From: Parvibaculaceae bacterium PLY_AMNH_Bact1
Lineage (GTDB): Bacteria; Pseudomonadota; Alphaproteobacteria; Parvibaculales; Parvibaculaceae
Reading direction: 5' to 3'
DNA length: 64,000 nucleotides
NCBI GenBank assembly: GCA_032881465.1
Contig: CP126168.1
Coordinates: forward strand, 3,039,501-3,103,500
A program made the position numbers and the translations under genes. The notes under the pieces were generated by a model. It was not told where the DNA came from, did no database searches, and saw nothing but the letters and a program-made list of their open reading frames with translations. This document shows, one piece after another, positions 9,940 to 18,358 of this stretch. The first letter of the stretch is position 1; each line of letters begins with the position of its first letter.

Positions 9940-10015
9940 AATCACATTATATTTATGTGGTTGAAATAGTTTTCTCAAACCTATAAGTGAAATTCCACTA
10001 ACAAATGGCGGACCC

Positions 10016-10474
10016 ATGCTCAAACGCATTCAAGCTCTGTTTCACAGCGAAGCTGAGGAAACACAGGAAAAGACCTTCGACGACGTGAAAGTCGCTGCAG
10101 CCGCCTTGCTGGTCTGCGCAGCGACCATGGACGAGGTCTACGGAAAGACAGAGCAAACGACGATCCGAAAGGTTCTGAAGAGCTTTTTTGAACTCTCTGA
10201 TGAAGAAACCGAAGAGCTTATCGCCCTAGCGGAGAGCGAAGAACAGCGAGCCGTCGGACTGCACCGCTGGACCCAGACGCTGAAAGACGCTTATGAGGTG
10301 GAGGAGCGCGCCCGGCTGATTGAGCAGCTCTGGGAAGTGGTCTATGCAGATGGCGAATTGCATGACTACGAAGCGAGCCTGTTGCGGCGGGTAGTAGGCT
10401 TGATATACGTTCCCGACCGCGAAGCAGGCCTTGCGAGGAAACGGGTGCTCACCCGGCTTGGTATCGAGGCCTGA
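10016..10474 (+). CDS. TerB-family protein
   Basis: A 152-aa all-helical protein of the tellurite-resistance TerB superfamily. Signs are VKVAAAALLVCAATMDEVYGKTE near residue 30 and the acidic repeat LIEQLWEVVYADGELHDYEASLLRRV near 105, with the D/E-rich helix turns that bind metal in this fold. Most chromosomal single-domain members have no proven link to tellurite. It lies between the S4-domain gene and the ferredoxin gene on the same strand, with a 76-bp AT-rich gap upstream that could hold its own promoter. Confidence 0.8.
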   Translation: MLKRIQALFHSEAEETQEKTFDDVKVAAAALLVCAATMDEVYGKTEQTTIRKVLKSFFELSDEETEELIALAESEEQRAVGLHRWTQTLKDAYEVEERARLIEQLWEVVYADGELHDYEASLLRRVVGLIYVPDREAGLARKRVLTRLGIEA

Positions 10475-10535
10475 GGCCTGGAAGCTTAGACCACACAAAT
10501 TGTCCGCATTCACAATGCGGAATTCGGAGTAGAAT

Positions 10536-10874
10536 ATGACCTATCTGGTGACCGACAATTGCATTAAGTGCAAATACATGGACTGCGTCGAAGTCTGCCC
10601 GGTCGACTGTTTCTATGAAGGCGAGAACATGCTCGTCATCCATCCAGATGAATGCATCGATTGCGGCGTATGCGAGCCCGAATGCCCAGCTGAGGCGATT
10701 AAGGCAGACACAGAGCCAGGCCTTGAAAAGTGGCTTGAGGTCAACACGGAATACGCATCGAAATGGCCAAACATCACCATGAAAGGTGAGCAACCGGCTG
10801 ATGCGGAAGAATGGGACGGCAAGCCGAACAAATTCGAAGAGCATTTCAGCACAGAGCCCGGCGAGGGCGATTAA
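10536..10874 (+). CDS. fdxA: 7Fe ferredoxin FdxA (3Fe-4S/4Fe-4S)
   Basis: A 112-aa ferredoxin. The N terminus [20 protein letters not shown] and then [34 protein letters not shown] show the cysteine spacing of the bacterial 7Fe type (one 3Fe-4S and one 4Fe-4S cluster). The C-terminal extension ([18 protein letters not shown]) is also typical. It is a cytoplasmic electron carrier, and the redox partner is not evident from the neighbours. GGAGT before the ATG serves as ribosome-binding site. Confidence 0.93.
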   Translation: MTYLVTDNCIKCKYMDCVEVCPVDCFYEGENMLVIHPDECIDCGVCEPECPAEAIKADTEPGLEKWLEVNTEYASKWPNITMKGEQPADAEEWDGKPNKFEEHFSTEPGEGD

Positions 10875-11280
10875 CCTCGTCCCGCTCTATGCATCTGATA
10901 TTGCTGAGCTTTCGCCGCCCGATCTTTATTTCAGGCGATTTTTGTGATATGCTGTCGCCAAAGCAATTCAACTAGGCCCCGGTTGAGGGATGACCGGGAC
11001 ATTTGGGCACCAATTTGGGCGGCAAAGCTTGGAGACAGGCGTACCGTCAGCGTGGGTCCTTTTCCAGGTCAAACCCGGAGATGAGATAGGGGATCCGAAG
11101 AAAAGCTGATCTAGCTCCTGACGACAACGGGGCAACATCCAGCGGTCTCTTCACGCATACGGATAAATTGGACAATAAGCAGCGGACCGATTGAACCGCT
11201 CTTCTGGTCTGTTTGATCCATTTAACGCCCCAAAGCCTAAAACCACATGCTGGCCCGACCAGCAAGCAGACGGAGCGATC
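10875..11280. other. Intergenic region upstream of the CarD gene
   Basis: This 406-bp gap presumably holds the promoter and leader of the CarD-family gene. A TTG at 11191 is in frame with it, but the ATG at 11281, with GGAG upstream, is the better start. I see no RNA gene or clear terminator after fdxA. Confidence 0.4.
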
Positions 11281-12379
11281 ATGGCAGCCAAGGCCACAAA
11301 GAAAACGAAGACCAGCGCAAAGAAGGCGACAAAGTCCGCCGCAAAGGCCAAGGCGAAACCAAAAGCCAAAACCAAAGTAAAAGCCGCCGCAAAAAAGACG
11401 GCAACGAAGAAGGCAGCACCGGCTAAGGCAAAAGCGAAACCAAAAGCCGCCGCCAAAAAAGCAGCCGCGAAAAAGCCGGCAGCAAAGAAGGCCGCTGCAA
11501 AAAGACGGCAACGAAGAAGGCAGCACCTAAAAACCTGCTGCAAAGAAAGCCGCGCCAAAAGCCGCCGCAAAAAAGACGGCTGCCAAAAAGCCTGCCGCGA
11601 AAAAGCCGGCAGCAAAGAAGGCCGCTGCAAAAACTGCGGCAAAAAAGGCGACTGCTAAGAAAGCAGCGAAACTTGAGGCCGTTGTCGAGAAGAAGGCACC
11701 AAGGACAAAGCCGATCATCGCGCGCCCTGCTAAGGTCGACATTCCAGAACCGGCTTCGATCCGGCCTATTCCCAAAGCAGAACCCAAGGTCACAGCGACA
11801 CCGGATCCAAGACCGAGCAAACTGGATTTCAAGAACAAAGAATTCGTCGTCTATCCCTCCCATGGTGTAGGGCAGATCACATCCGTTGAACGTCAGGAAG
11901 TGGCCGGTCACGAGCTAGAGCTTTACGTGATCACCTTCGCAAAAGACAAAATGACCTTGCGGGTTCCGACCAACAAATCCGAAGCGGTCGGCATGCGGAA
12001 ACTGTCTGAGCCAAAAGTTATTACCCAGGCAGTCGATACGCTGAAAGGGAAAGCGAAGGTTAAGCGCACCATGTGGAGCAGGCGTGCTCAGGAGTACGAA
12101 GCAAAAATCAATTCCGGTGACCTGATCTCAATTGCTGAGGTCGTGCGCGATCTCTTCCGGTCCGACAAGCAGCCGGAGCAATCCTACTCAGAACGCCAGC
12201 TTTTCGAGGCAGCGATCGATAGAATGGCCCGCGAAGTTGCCGCAGCGGACAACATGGACGATGAGGCAGCCATCGGGCGGCTTGAAACTGTTCTGGTGAC
12301 CGCCGCTGGAAAGGCAGAGAAAAAAGCCGAGGCGGAAGCTGCCGCAGAGGCAGCCGGAGAGGCGGCTGGAGAGGCCTAA
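11281..12379 (+). CDS. CarD-family transcriptional regulator with histone H1-like tail (two apparent frameshifts)
   Basis: The C-terminal half carries the CarD RNA-polymerase-interaction domain (KEFVVYPSHGVGQITSVERQ, LELYVITFAKDKMTLRVPTN) and the helical DNA-binding part (QAVDTLKGKAKVKRTMWSRR). CarD-type proteins stabilise open promoter complexes. The N-terminal ~130 codons are a Lys/Ala/Pro repeat like histone H1 tails. The reading frame changes twice inside this repeat. The A5 runs at 11499-11503 and 11529-11533 would each restore the Lys/Ala frame if they were A6, as in the parallel repeat near 11389. Two one-base losses bring the frame exactly into that of the CarD domain. The start ATG at 11281 has GGAG upstream. 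Sequencing error or real mutation cannot be told apart here. Confidence 0.8.
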
Positions 12380-12404
12380 ATTCCAGCCCAAACAAAGATT
12401 TCAG

Positions 12405-12433
12405 AAAAGCCCGCTCTTTAGCGGGCTTTTTTT
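12405..12433 (+). terminator. Rho-independent terminator after the CarD gene
   Basis: AAAGCCCGCT, loop CTTT, then AGCGGGCTTT running into a T tract: a 10-bp stem with a U-rich tail, 26 bp after the CarD stop codon. Confidence 0.93.
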
Positions 12434-12528
12434 GTGATCCAGCCCCTCAGCTGGTCCGTATACCCCATGACACAAAAATCATCTTGAGGTCGTCTCCACG
12501 ACCTGCAGGGAGGGGACAAGGAACGGTC

Positions 12529-13434
12529 ATGGTATCAACAGCATTTATCGATACACCTGAGACACAACGCGCCAATCGACGTTTCATCAAAAAGGTCATG
12601 ACCACACCGCTCCTGTCTGAAGAACATGAGCGCGACCTCGCACGACGGTGGCGTGACCACCAGGACGTGAACGCCCTCCATGAACTGACCGGCGCCTATA
12701 TCCGCCTTGTTGTTTCGATGGCGACACGGTTTCGAAATTATGGCCTGCCTGTCAGCGATCTCGTGCAAGAAGGCAATGTGGGCCTCATGCAAGCCGCAGC
12801 ACGTTTTGATCCTGATCGCAATGTTCGGTTCTCAACCTATGCAGGATGGTGGATCAGAGCCGCCATTCAGGACTTTGTCCTGCGAAACTGGTCCATTGTC
12901 CGCACCGGCACAACAGCAGCTCATAAGTCTCTGTTTTTCAACCTGCGCCGACTGAAAGCCCGCATCGCAAACGGGACACGGGACAAACTGACCCCTGATG
13001 ACCGTCAGTCGATCGCTGAAAACCTGGGCGTCAATGTTATCGACGTAGAAAAGATGGAAACCAGACTATCGGCCAGCGATCGATCACTGAATGCGGTACC
13101 GGGTGGCCAGGAGGAAGAAGGCGGGTCGACCTGGCAGGAATTGCTTGTCTGCGATGCACCAACGCCCTCAGAACAGGTCGAAGAGACCAACAAAAACGAA
13201 CGGGTCCGTGAATGGATCGAAAGCGCGTTCGAACATCTGAACCCTCGCGAGCGGGCCATCATTTCAGAACGCCGACTGAGCGACCAGACCGTCACACTGG
13301 AACAGCTGGGCACAAAATTTGGTATCTCGAAAGAACGGGTTCGCCAGATTGAAAACCGCGCTTTAGAAAAAATGAAAGCAGCGATCACCGACAAAATCGC
13401 AGATCCCGTTGCAGCCACGTTTCTATCAGCCTAA
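12529..13434 (+). CDS. rpoH: RNA polymerase heat-shock sigma factor RpoH
   Basis: About 301 aa from the ATG at 12529, with AAGGA upstream. Region 2 is clear: ALHELTGAYIRLVVSMATRF, DLVQEGNVGLMQAAARFDP, RFSTYAGWWIRAAIQDFVLR. The RpoH-box-like stretch NWSIVRTGTTAAHKSLFFNL separates sigma-32 from the housekeeping sigma. Region 4 ends with the helix-turn-helix VTLEQLGTKFGISKERVRQIENRA. Alphaproteobacteria often carry two rpoH genes and this is one of them. Its stop overlaps that of the convergent M48 protease gene by 4 bp. Confidence 0.92.
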   Translation: MVSTAFIDTPETQRANRRFIKKVMTTPLLSEEHERDLARRWRDHQDVNALHELTGAYIRLVVSMATRFRNYGLPVSDLVQEGNVGLMQAAARFDPDRNVRFSTYAGWWIRAAIQDFVLRNWSIVRTGTTAAHKSLFFNLRRLKARIANGTRDKLTPDDRQSIAENLGVNVIDVEKMETRLSASDRSLNAVPGGQEEEGGSTWQELLVCDAPTPSEQVEETNKNERVREWIESAFEHLNPRERAIISERRLSDQTVTLEQLGTKFGISKERVRQIENRALEKMKAAITDKIADPVAATFLSA

Positions 13435-15008
13435 CGCGGAGATACTTCTTCAATTCGTTTGAGTAGGCTTCCGGCGGAGACAAGGTCTTCCGCCCGCTTA
13501 CCATTGATCAGATAGAAAGCCGCTTCGTTCTCTCCATCGAGCGATAACCGATCAGCTATCTCACCCATCCGGGCACTACCTGGCGCTTCCAGAGTTCTTA
13601 TGCGAAGAGGACCTGTGTCTGCGTTTGTTTCATCGATAAGTCCAAAACTAGCTATGATTTCCTGGATTTCATCATGATGCCGGTCGCCCACCTGGGGCGG
13701 AATACCGATCAGAAAACGATAGGCTTTCCCGTGATGGGCGATAATCACAGCTGCCAGTGTATTGAGCCCTTGAAACCGCATCCAGGCTGACGCAGCAGGC
13801 AGCCCGTTCACATCGAACCGATGCGCGTCCCGCAGCGCGAGAGACGCCGCCCAATCATCTGTGAGATAGGCTAAAGGATCCGTCTCCTGGTCCACGCGAT
13901 GCCTGTCAAACTTCGCGATGACTTTGTCAGGCCCAAACGCCCACACAACGTCACCGGTATTAAACAGCTGAAACGTATCAGGCACCTCAAAATGGATGCC
14001 CTCGACAAGATGCACAAACCTGTTGCCGCGCACAAAGCCCTGATCGGCGGACATGCCAAAAAGCAGGCCATCAATCGCCGCCATGTATCGCGCCCGCGCC
14101 CGCTGTTTGGGCTGATCAGATGAACGCAAAGCATGAGCCCGCTCTGCCGTTCGGCGCGCACGGTCTTGTGTATCTGGATGATTGGCCAACCATCCGGCTG
14201 GAGACGCAAAAAGAGACGTGTCCATCTGGCTCGCACGGTGTTTTGTATAGGCGTTCATCACTACAAGGACATCACTAACAGCGAGCGGGTCGTACCCCGC
14301 ATCATCCAAGTAGCTTACCGCCAATCGGTCTGCATCGCTTTCCTGCAGGCGGGAATAACCTGCAAGCAAACCAGTGCGCGATAACAGTCCTGCGCGGTCA
14401 TCCCAGCCGACAAGGCCCCCTACCAGATCGTCCAGCAGCGCTATGTCAGACGCAATGTCCCGCCGGCTAGCAATATGGCGGGCGCTGACATGCGCCATTT
14501 CATGGGCCAGCACGGCAGCGAGTTCAGCTTCATCATTCAAATGCGCCAACATCCCGCGGGTGAGGTAGACTCTCCCATCGGACAGAGCCATTGCGTTGGC
14601 CAATGGACTGTTGAGGATGGTCAGATCATAGGTCTTTGTCGACAAGTCACCATGATGAGCAAGCCGCTCAATCACGCCATCGACATATGCAGCGAGCGCT
14701 GCATCTTCATAAACACCGCCATAGGATTGCAGGATACGCTCATGGGCGCCTATCGCTTTGCGCTCAACCCCGCCAGAAGGGGCAGACCCAGAGTTCGAAG
14801 AACGCCCGGCATCAAAGGAGCAGGCTGAAAGGACAAGCGCAGCAACCACCGCCACCTGCCGTGGCAGTGCTTTGCGTGCAAAACCATCCGCCCCCGACCT
14901 GCACAAACTCCTTGGGCCAAAAAACCAGTCTCTCAGCACGCATCTATTCCCCGAGCCGTCACCCAAAACCAATGTCACAACCTGCCCGACTTCTCTGGCC
15001 CAGATCAA
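13431..15008 (-). CDS. M48-family metalloprotease, putative lipoprotein
   Basis: Up to 525 aa. The catalytic zinc motif is AAVLAHEMAHVSARH (HEXXH), with the third ligand region YSRLQESDADRLAVSYLDDAG downstream. A hydrophobic segment ending ALVLSACS about residue 62 is a lipobox, so the mature protein should be lipid-anchored in the periplasm. The true start is therefore probably a GTG near 14939 or later rather than the TTG at 15008. The last ~250 residues, after the catalytic domain, resemble the extended tails of alphaproteobacterial M48 proteins. It follows the nuclease gene with a 4-bp overlap. Confidence 0.85.
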   Translation of the reverse strand: MIWAREVGQVVTLVLGDGSGNRCVLRDWFFGPRSLCRSGADGFARKALPRQVAVVAALVLSACSFDAGRSSNSGSAPSGGVERKAIGAHERILQSYGGVYEDAALAAYVDGVIERLAHHGDLSTKTYDLTILNSPLANAMALSDGRVYLTRGMLAHLNDEAELAAVLAHEMAHVSARHIASRRDIASDIALLDDLVGGLVGWDDRAGLLSRTGLLAGYSRLQESDADRLAVSYLDDAGYDPLAVSDVLVVMNAYTKHRASQMDTSLFASPAGWLANHPDTQDRARRTAERAHALRSSDQPKQRARARYMAAIDGLLFGMSADQGFVRGNRFVHLVEGIHFEVPDTFQLFNTGDVVWAFGPDKVIAKFDRHRVDQETDPLAYLTDDWAASLALRDAHRFDVNGLPAASAWMRFQGLNTLAAVIIAHHGKAYRFLIGIPPQVGDRHHDEIQEIIASFGLIDETNADTGPLRIRTLEAPGSARMGEIADRLSLDGENEAAFYLINGKRAEDLVSAGSLLKRIEEVSPR

Positions 15009-15811
15009 GACGCTCGGCCAGGGCCGTCGAGAAACTCGATCTGCTCGGGATGAGTCACCACAATTTCCGGTCCATTATAGGACTTAATCCAGCCGCGCAC
15101 GCGAATGCGCGCATTACGGTAAACTTTGAGATCGTCAGAAAACTGCCGCAGATGCTTGGGCGCAACCGTCACCGTAAAGTCGTCACGCCAGTCATCCCCA
15201 AAATTTAGATAGAGCCGCCCTCGGACAAGTGCTGCGCTCTGTATGACGCCTTCAACCAGTTGAAAGCTGTCAACATGATCGAGAAGGGTGAGTGGCTCGG
15301 TTGCGGACAGGACCGCATAATAGGGACGGCCCCAAATCTGCTGTTGCGCAGCTCTCGCTTGCCCCTCAAGGCGCAACAATTCGAGGACGCAGGACCGATT
15401 GTCAGGAAATGAATAAACGCGGGCCAGGCCTTCAGCGACCATGACACCCTGCACCCAGCGCCCGTCTGCCAAGTATAGATGGGCTAGATGCCGACCATAT
15501 CTGTCTTCACGGCGCCCGCCATAAAAGAGCTGAACCTCTTCATGCTCGACCAAGGCCGCCAATCGCTCTCGCGCCTCAACAGCCAGCGGCCAGTCGCTAA
15601 AGTTACGCCGCCCCAAAGCAAGCTTGGGTGCCTGCAACCCAACCAGCCGCACTTCCCGCCCATCCTGCAAGACAACAGTGTCGCCATCGACAATTGAGGC
15701 GACCCTGCTTGTCTCATCGCGTTCAAGGCCACAAGAGGGAAGAGCAGCAAATGCAGTGGACGAAAATGCACTCGAGACAAGTGTGCTCAGCACAAATGCC
15801 CCGAGCAACAT
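15005..15811 (-). CDS. Thermonuclease-family (SNase-like) secreted protein
   Basis: About 268 aa from the ATG at 15811, which begins a signal-peptide-like segment (MLLGAFVLSTLVSSAF, cleavage after AFA). The SNase-like core shows ASIVDGDTVVLQDGREVRLV, GLQAPKL, FYGGRREDRYGRHLAHLYLA and EGLARVYSF, matching catalytic and calcium-site regions of staphylococcal nuclease relatives. The C-terminal part (VTVAPKHLRQFSDDLKVYRN) looks like an OB-type extension found in alphaproteobacterial members. The frame stays open to 15946, overlapping the LuxR gene, so an upstream start is possible but less likely. Confidence 0.8.
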   Translation of the reverse strand: MLLGAFVLSTLVSSAFSSTAFAALPSCGLERDETSRVASIVDGDTVVLQDGREVRLVGLQAPKLALGRRNFSDWPLAVEARERLAALVEHEEVQLFYGGRREDRYGRHLAHLYLADGRWVQGVMVAEGLARVYSFPDNRSCVLELLRLEGQARAAQQQIWGRPYYAVLSATEPLTLLDHVDSFQLVEGVIQSAALVRGRLYLNFGDDWRDDFTVTVAPKHLRQFSDDLKVYRNARIRVRGWIKSYNGPEIVVTHPEQIEFLDGPGRAS

Positions 15812-15851
15812 GCTCGCCAACTGTTTCAAAGAGGTGGCAAGGCCGACGATA

Positions 15852-16508
15852 CTAGGCCTGCGCGTTTGCGTCGGTAAGACCTGCTTTGTAAGCAATGATC
15901 GCCGCTTCAGTTCTGTTCCGCACACCAAGCGTATTGAGGATCGCATTGACGTGAAGTTTCACCGTTGCCAGCGCAATGCCCAGTTGAGTGCCGATTTCCT
16001 GGTTGGATGCCCCGCGGCCCAGTTCCTTCAACACATCCATCTGGCGCCGTGTGAGACGGTCCAGCCCTGCAGAATCGAACGAATAATTCGGCTCCCCAAA
16101 TCCAGTGCTTTCCTTTGACAGAATTGACTCTGGAACATACCGCCCACCGGAAAGCACAAGCCTTACAGCACCGACAAGAACCGCCGCTTCAGTGGTCTTT
16201 GGCACAACACCCTGCACACCCATATCAAGATATCGGCGCACAATTTCCGGCTGATCCTGCTCATGAAGCAGAATGACTGAGCCGACACCCTCTGTTTCCT
16301 GAAGGCGTGAGATAGATGCCATCTCACGACCAACCTGTGAGGCGCCTTCCATCAACACCATATCAACAGAACTGCCCTGTCCCACCATATCGATGAGCGC
16401 ATCAACAGTCGCGACTTCAACAATTGTCGCCTCTGAATCCACACCCTTCAATATTGTGGCCAACCCAATGCGACAGCATGGGTGTTCACTCACAACAACT
16501 AAATTCAT
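15852..16508 (-). CDS. LuxR/NarL-family response regulator
   Basis: About 218 aa from the ATG at 16508. The N terminus is a receiver-like domain (MNLVVVSEHPCCRIGLATIL). The expected phospho-acceptor position reads DMVLMEGASQ, with an acidic residue in a non-standard context, so it may be a degenerate receiver. The C terminus is a clear LuxR helix-turn-helix: LTRRQMDVLKELGRGASNQE, IGTQLGIALATVKLHVNAIL, NTLGVRNRTEAAIIAY. It is followed closely by the nuclease and protease genes in the same direction. No cognate kinase is adjacent. Confidence 0.85.
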   Translation of the reverse strand: MNLVVVSEHPCCRIGLATILKGVDSEATIVEVATVDALIDMVGQGSSVDMVLMEGASQVGREMASISRLQETEGVGSVILLHEQDQPEIVRRYLDMGVQGVVPKTTEAAVLVGAVRLVLSGGRYVPESILSKESTGFGEPNYSFDSAGLDRLTRRQMDVLKELGRGASNQEIGTQLGIALATVKLHVNAILNTLGVRNRTEAAIIAYKAGLTDANAQA

Positions 16509-16987
16509 AACGCTTAGTCCCCCGACCTGCGCACTGCATCTCAAAAGCCAACGATCAACGACCCGCCAAGCTCATCAATCAGCTGAAAACCGAAATACAG
16601 AAGTCCAATAGTGAAATTACTAATTCAAGAATTATAGAACAGACTTTGGCCTGCGACAATGACGGGGCGTCATTCAATTTCGCTGAAATCCCTTATAGAA
16701 ACAGGGTTTCCGGACAGTCCATGATGGAATACTTGTTTCTCATGTAATCGGAAAGATCATCTATCCTTCGGACAGGTATCAAAAAGACAATACAGTCAAA
16801 ACAACTATGCCCGGCTCTCGTCGAGACGACACCCGAAGGGTCAGCTCGGGATGTGCCGTCAGATGCACCCCAAAAATTCGGGTGCATCCAGGCCAAAAAC
16901 AATCGGTGTAAAAGGACAAAACGACAAAGGAACCACCTACCTCACGTTGTGGCACTCTGCTATACAGGCCCCAATTGCGGCATATTC
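16509..16987. other. Intergenic region before tRNA-Arg
   Basis: About 480 bp between the LuxR gene start and the tRNA. It must contain the promoters of the regulator (leftward) and the tRNA (rightward). Short frames here look random, and I found no repeat shared with the prophage ends. Confidence 0.4.
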
Positions 16988-17064
16988 GGCCCCGTAGCTC
17001 AGCAGGATAGAGCATCAGATTCCTAATCTGAGGGTCGGTGGTTCGAATCCACCCGGGGTCACCA
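16988..17064 (+). tRNA. tRNA-Arg (anticodon CCT)
   Basis: A complete cloverleaf: acceptor GGCCCCG pairing with CGGGGTC, D arm GCTCAGCAGGATAGAGC, anticodon stem TCAGA/TCTGA around the loop TTCCTAA (anticodon CCT, reading AGG), T arm GGTGGTTCGAATCCACC and an encoded CCA. The relic phage end begins 27 bp downstream. Confidence 0.96.
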
Positions 17065-17090
17065 CGCGCACAGCTTAAACCTATTGGAGC

Positions 17091-17109
17091 GCGCCACATG
17101 GATCGCAAT
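17091..17109 (+). repeat. Left half of a relic transposable-phage end, interrupted by the prophage
   Basis: This 19-bp stretch, GCGCCACATGG plus ATCGCAAT, lies just outside the prophage. Joined to the sequence after the right junction (55141 onward), it rebuilds a segment matching the prophage's own right-end interior from 17139. It is therefore read as the outer part of a related element's end that served as insertion target. Confidence 0.75.
17105..17109 (+). repeat. 5-bp target-site duplication, copy 1 (GCAAT)
   Basis: GCAAT immediately precedes the TG that starts the prophage. The same pentamer follows the terminal CA at 55136-55140. Mu-family transposases make 5-bp duplications. Confidence 0.85.
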
Positions 17110-17149
17110 TGTAGCGCGCCACATGGTTTGGGTCAGGTGCGCCACATGG
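17110..17149 (+). promoter_or_regulatory. Phage right end (attR side): two transposase-binding sites
   Basis: Two copies of GCGCCACATGG in the same orientation, at 17116-17126 and 17139-17149, 23 bp apart. The first sits at the very end of the element. A weaker TTTGCCACACA at about 17228 may be a third site. Mu's right end likewise has closely packed sites R1-R3. Binding by the MuA-like protein encoded here is inferred. Confidence 0.75.
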
Positions 17150-17152
17150 ATC

Positions 17153-17266
17153 GCAATTTTCAAAAAACGAGTATTCACCAGTAACTCAAGGTTAATGGCA
17201 TCGGCTTACAAAAACTAAACGCGCTAATTTGCCACACAGGCCTTTCGATAGATGCCGCAAGGGAAG
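17153..17266 (+). repeat. Direct repeat shared with host flank, internal copy
   Basis: The stretch from GCAATTTTC through CGAGTATTC, CCAGTAA, AAGGTTAA, AAAACTAAACG and TTTGCCACACA is repeated in the same order outside the other end of the prophage (55136-55248) with many substitutions. It is part of the phage right end, and the outside copy is a relic of a related end. Confidence 0.8.
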
Positions 17267-17333
17267 GCCTGGGACTCGCTTTGGCCATCCAGATGGCGCT
17301 ATCGTCAAGAGCCTTGCAACACCCCTTCAACGG

Positions 17334-17711
17334 ATGTTCCGGCCCATGTTTACCCCCCTTAAACTGGTCTCCGCAGATCCCCGCCCTATCCCAATAGTCA
17401 CACTGAAAGACGGCCGGATTGAGCGGTGGCGGCCGTCGATCCTCACCCTGGGCGATGCCTTGGATTATGGCTTTGCGGTCGTGGTGCGCTGTCGCTGCTC
17501 ACAGCGTGTCGTTGTGATGAGCCCAGCCGCATTCCTGCAGCGTCACCGTCCGGTGCCTGAAACGACACATCTGGCGGATCTAGGCCAGCATCTGGTCTGT
17601 TCCAAATGCGGCAGGAAGGACGGTATATCGACCTCGACGGATGAGAAGCCCTGTCCAGGTCAACCCCCAAGGAAACAGCCGAACGAGAACCCTTGGTTTG
17701 GGGTCTGGTGA
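17334..17711 (+). CDS. Zinc-ribbon hypothetical protein, phage accessory region
   Basis: About 125 aa from an ATG at 17334; the frame opens at a TTG at 17229 and the start is uncertain. It has two cysteine pairs, VVVRCRCSQRVVV and HLVCSKCGRKDG, spaced as in a zinc ribbon, and an AFLQRHRP segment between them. It resembles its downstream neighbour (a shared LTLGD motif, a hydrophobic strand before the first cysteines, a C-x-x-C pair late), so the two look like diverged paralogues. It is the gene closest to the phage right end and opposes the late genes. No function can be assigned. Confidence 0.55.
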   Translation: MFRPMFTPLKLVSADPRPIPIVTLKDGRIERWRPSILTLGDALDYGFAVVVRCRCSQRVVVMSPAAFLQRHRPVPETTHLADLGQHLVCSKCGRKDGISTSTDEKPCPGQPPRKQPNENPWFGVW

Positions 17712-17717
17712 GCAATA

Positions 17718-18014
17718 ATGGATGACATTGGACCCCTGACGCTCGGGGACGTAGATGACTTGATCCAGGCCGATCAGTCATTCGGGTACTTCGCATTTTG
17801 CACGAACGCTGATTGTGAACGGTGCAAATACGAAGTGGCGATCCGCCTCGACCTCCGCGGGTTACTCAAACGCTATGGCCGTGAACACCTGCGGTCAGGT
17901 GTACTAACCACCTGCAGGCTATGCAGACAATACGGTCGAGATCGGACCCAGACAATCACAAAGGTTGGCGTCAAAAAGCCTGGTTGGGAACGCAGCCTGC
18001 CCTACATCCAATAG
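17718..18014 (+). CDS. Zinc-ribbon hypothetical protein, phage accessory region
   Basis: A 98-aa protein starting 6 bp after the previous stop, so the two form an operon. Cysteine groups are FCTNADCERCKYE and TTCRLCRQYGRD, a likely four-cysteine zinc site. The segment RLDLRGLLKRYGREH between them has an amphipathic helix. It shares the LTLGD opening and general layout with the upstream gene. Small zinc-binding proteins are common in phage accessory regions, and whether this one acts on DNA, RNA or protein is unknown. Confidence 0.6.
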   Translation: MDDIGPLTLGDVDDLIQADQSFGYFAFCTNADCERCKYEVAIRLDLRGLLKRYGREHLRSGVLTTCRLCRQYGRDRTQTITKVGVKKPGWERSLPYIQ

Positions 18015-18019
18015 CCACG

Positions 18020-18048
18020 AAAAACGGGCGACGCTTGCGCGCCGCCCG
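18020..18048 (-). terminator. Rho-independent terminator for leftward transcription
   Basis: On the minus strand CGGGCG, an inner stem and CGCCCG form a hairpin followed by five U. The inner A-C mismatch seen on the plus strand becomes a U-G pair on the minus strand, which also carries the U tract. It would stop leftward transcripts from the com/methylase side before the phage end. Confidence 0.7.
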
Positions 18049-18358
18049 CTGAATTTATTGTAGGGGAAGATAGAGCGCCACCACTATGAGGTAGCGAGGG
18101 ATCTTCACCTTCAATGTGAATTCAATCTTAAAGTGCAAAATATCAATCCCATGATCTATGGGATAAGAAACACCAAATGAAACACACCGCAAAAAATCGA
18201 TATTCCCACAGTTGACGCTAGAGTATCGACGGCCAAAACTCAAACTTCATGCCACATTCCAGAACAGCAGCCCGCCCCGGACTGTCTCGATAACCATCGG
18301 CTCCACAGAAACAACCGGTTTGCTATAGTGTAGAGCGCACAGCAGCAGGAGTTTTTCC
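18049..18358. other. Gap between zinc-ribbon and membrane protein genes
   Basis: This 310-bp AT-richer stretch probably carries the promoter of the rightward gene at 18359; TTTGCT and TATAGT near 18320-18335 are candidate elements. Short frames on either strand do not look coding. Confidence 0.35.

Noticed and set aside
11151-11838. Several Phe/Ala/Leu-rich minus-strand frames over the CarD tail
   Set aside because: They are antisense translations of the Lys/Ala repeat.
16988-17064. tRNA-Arg as the integration site
   Set aside because: No copy of the tRNA 3' end occurs at the right junction; the tRNA only lies near the relic end.
17082-17109. Prophage start at TGGAGCG (17085 region), using the outermost GCGCCACATGG site as terminus
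   Set aside because: The flanking pentamer (CCTAT) does not match GCAAT after the right terminus. Using TGTAGCG at 17110 gives both a better terminal match and an exact duplication.
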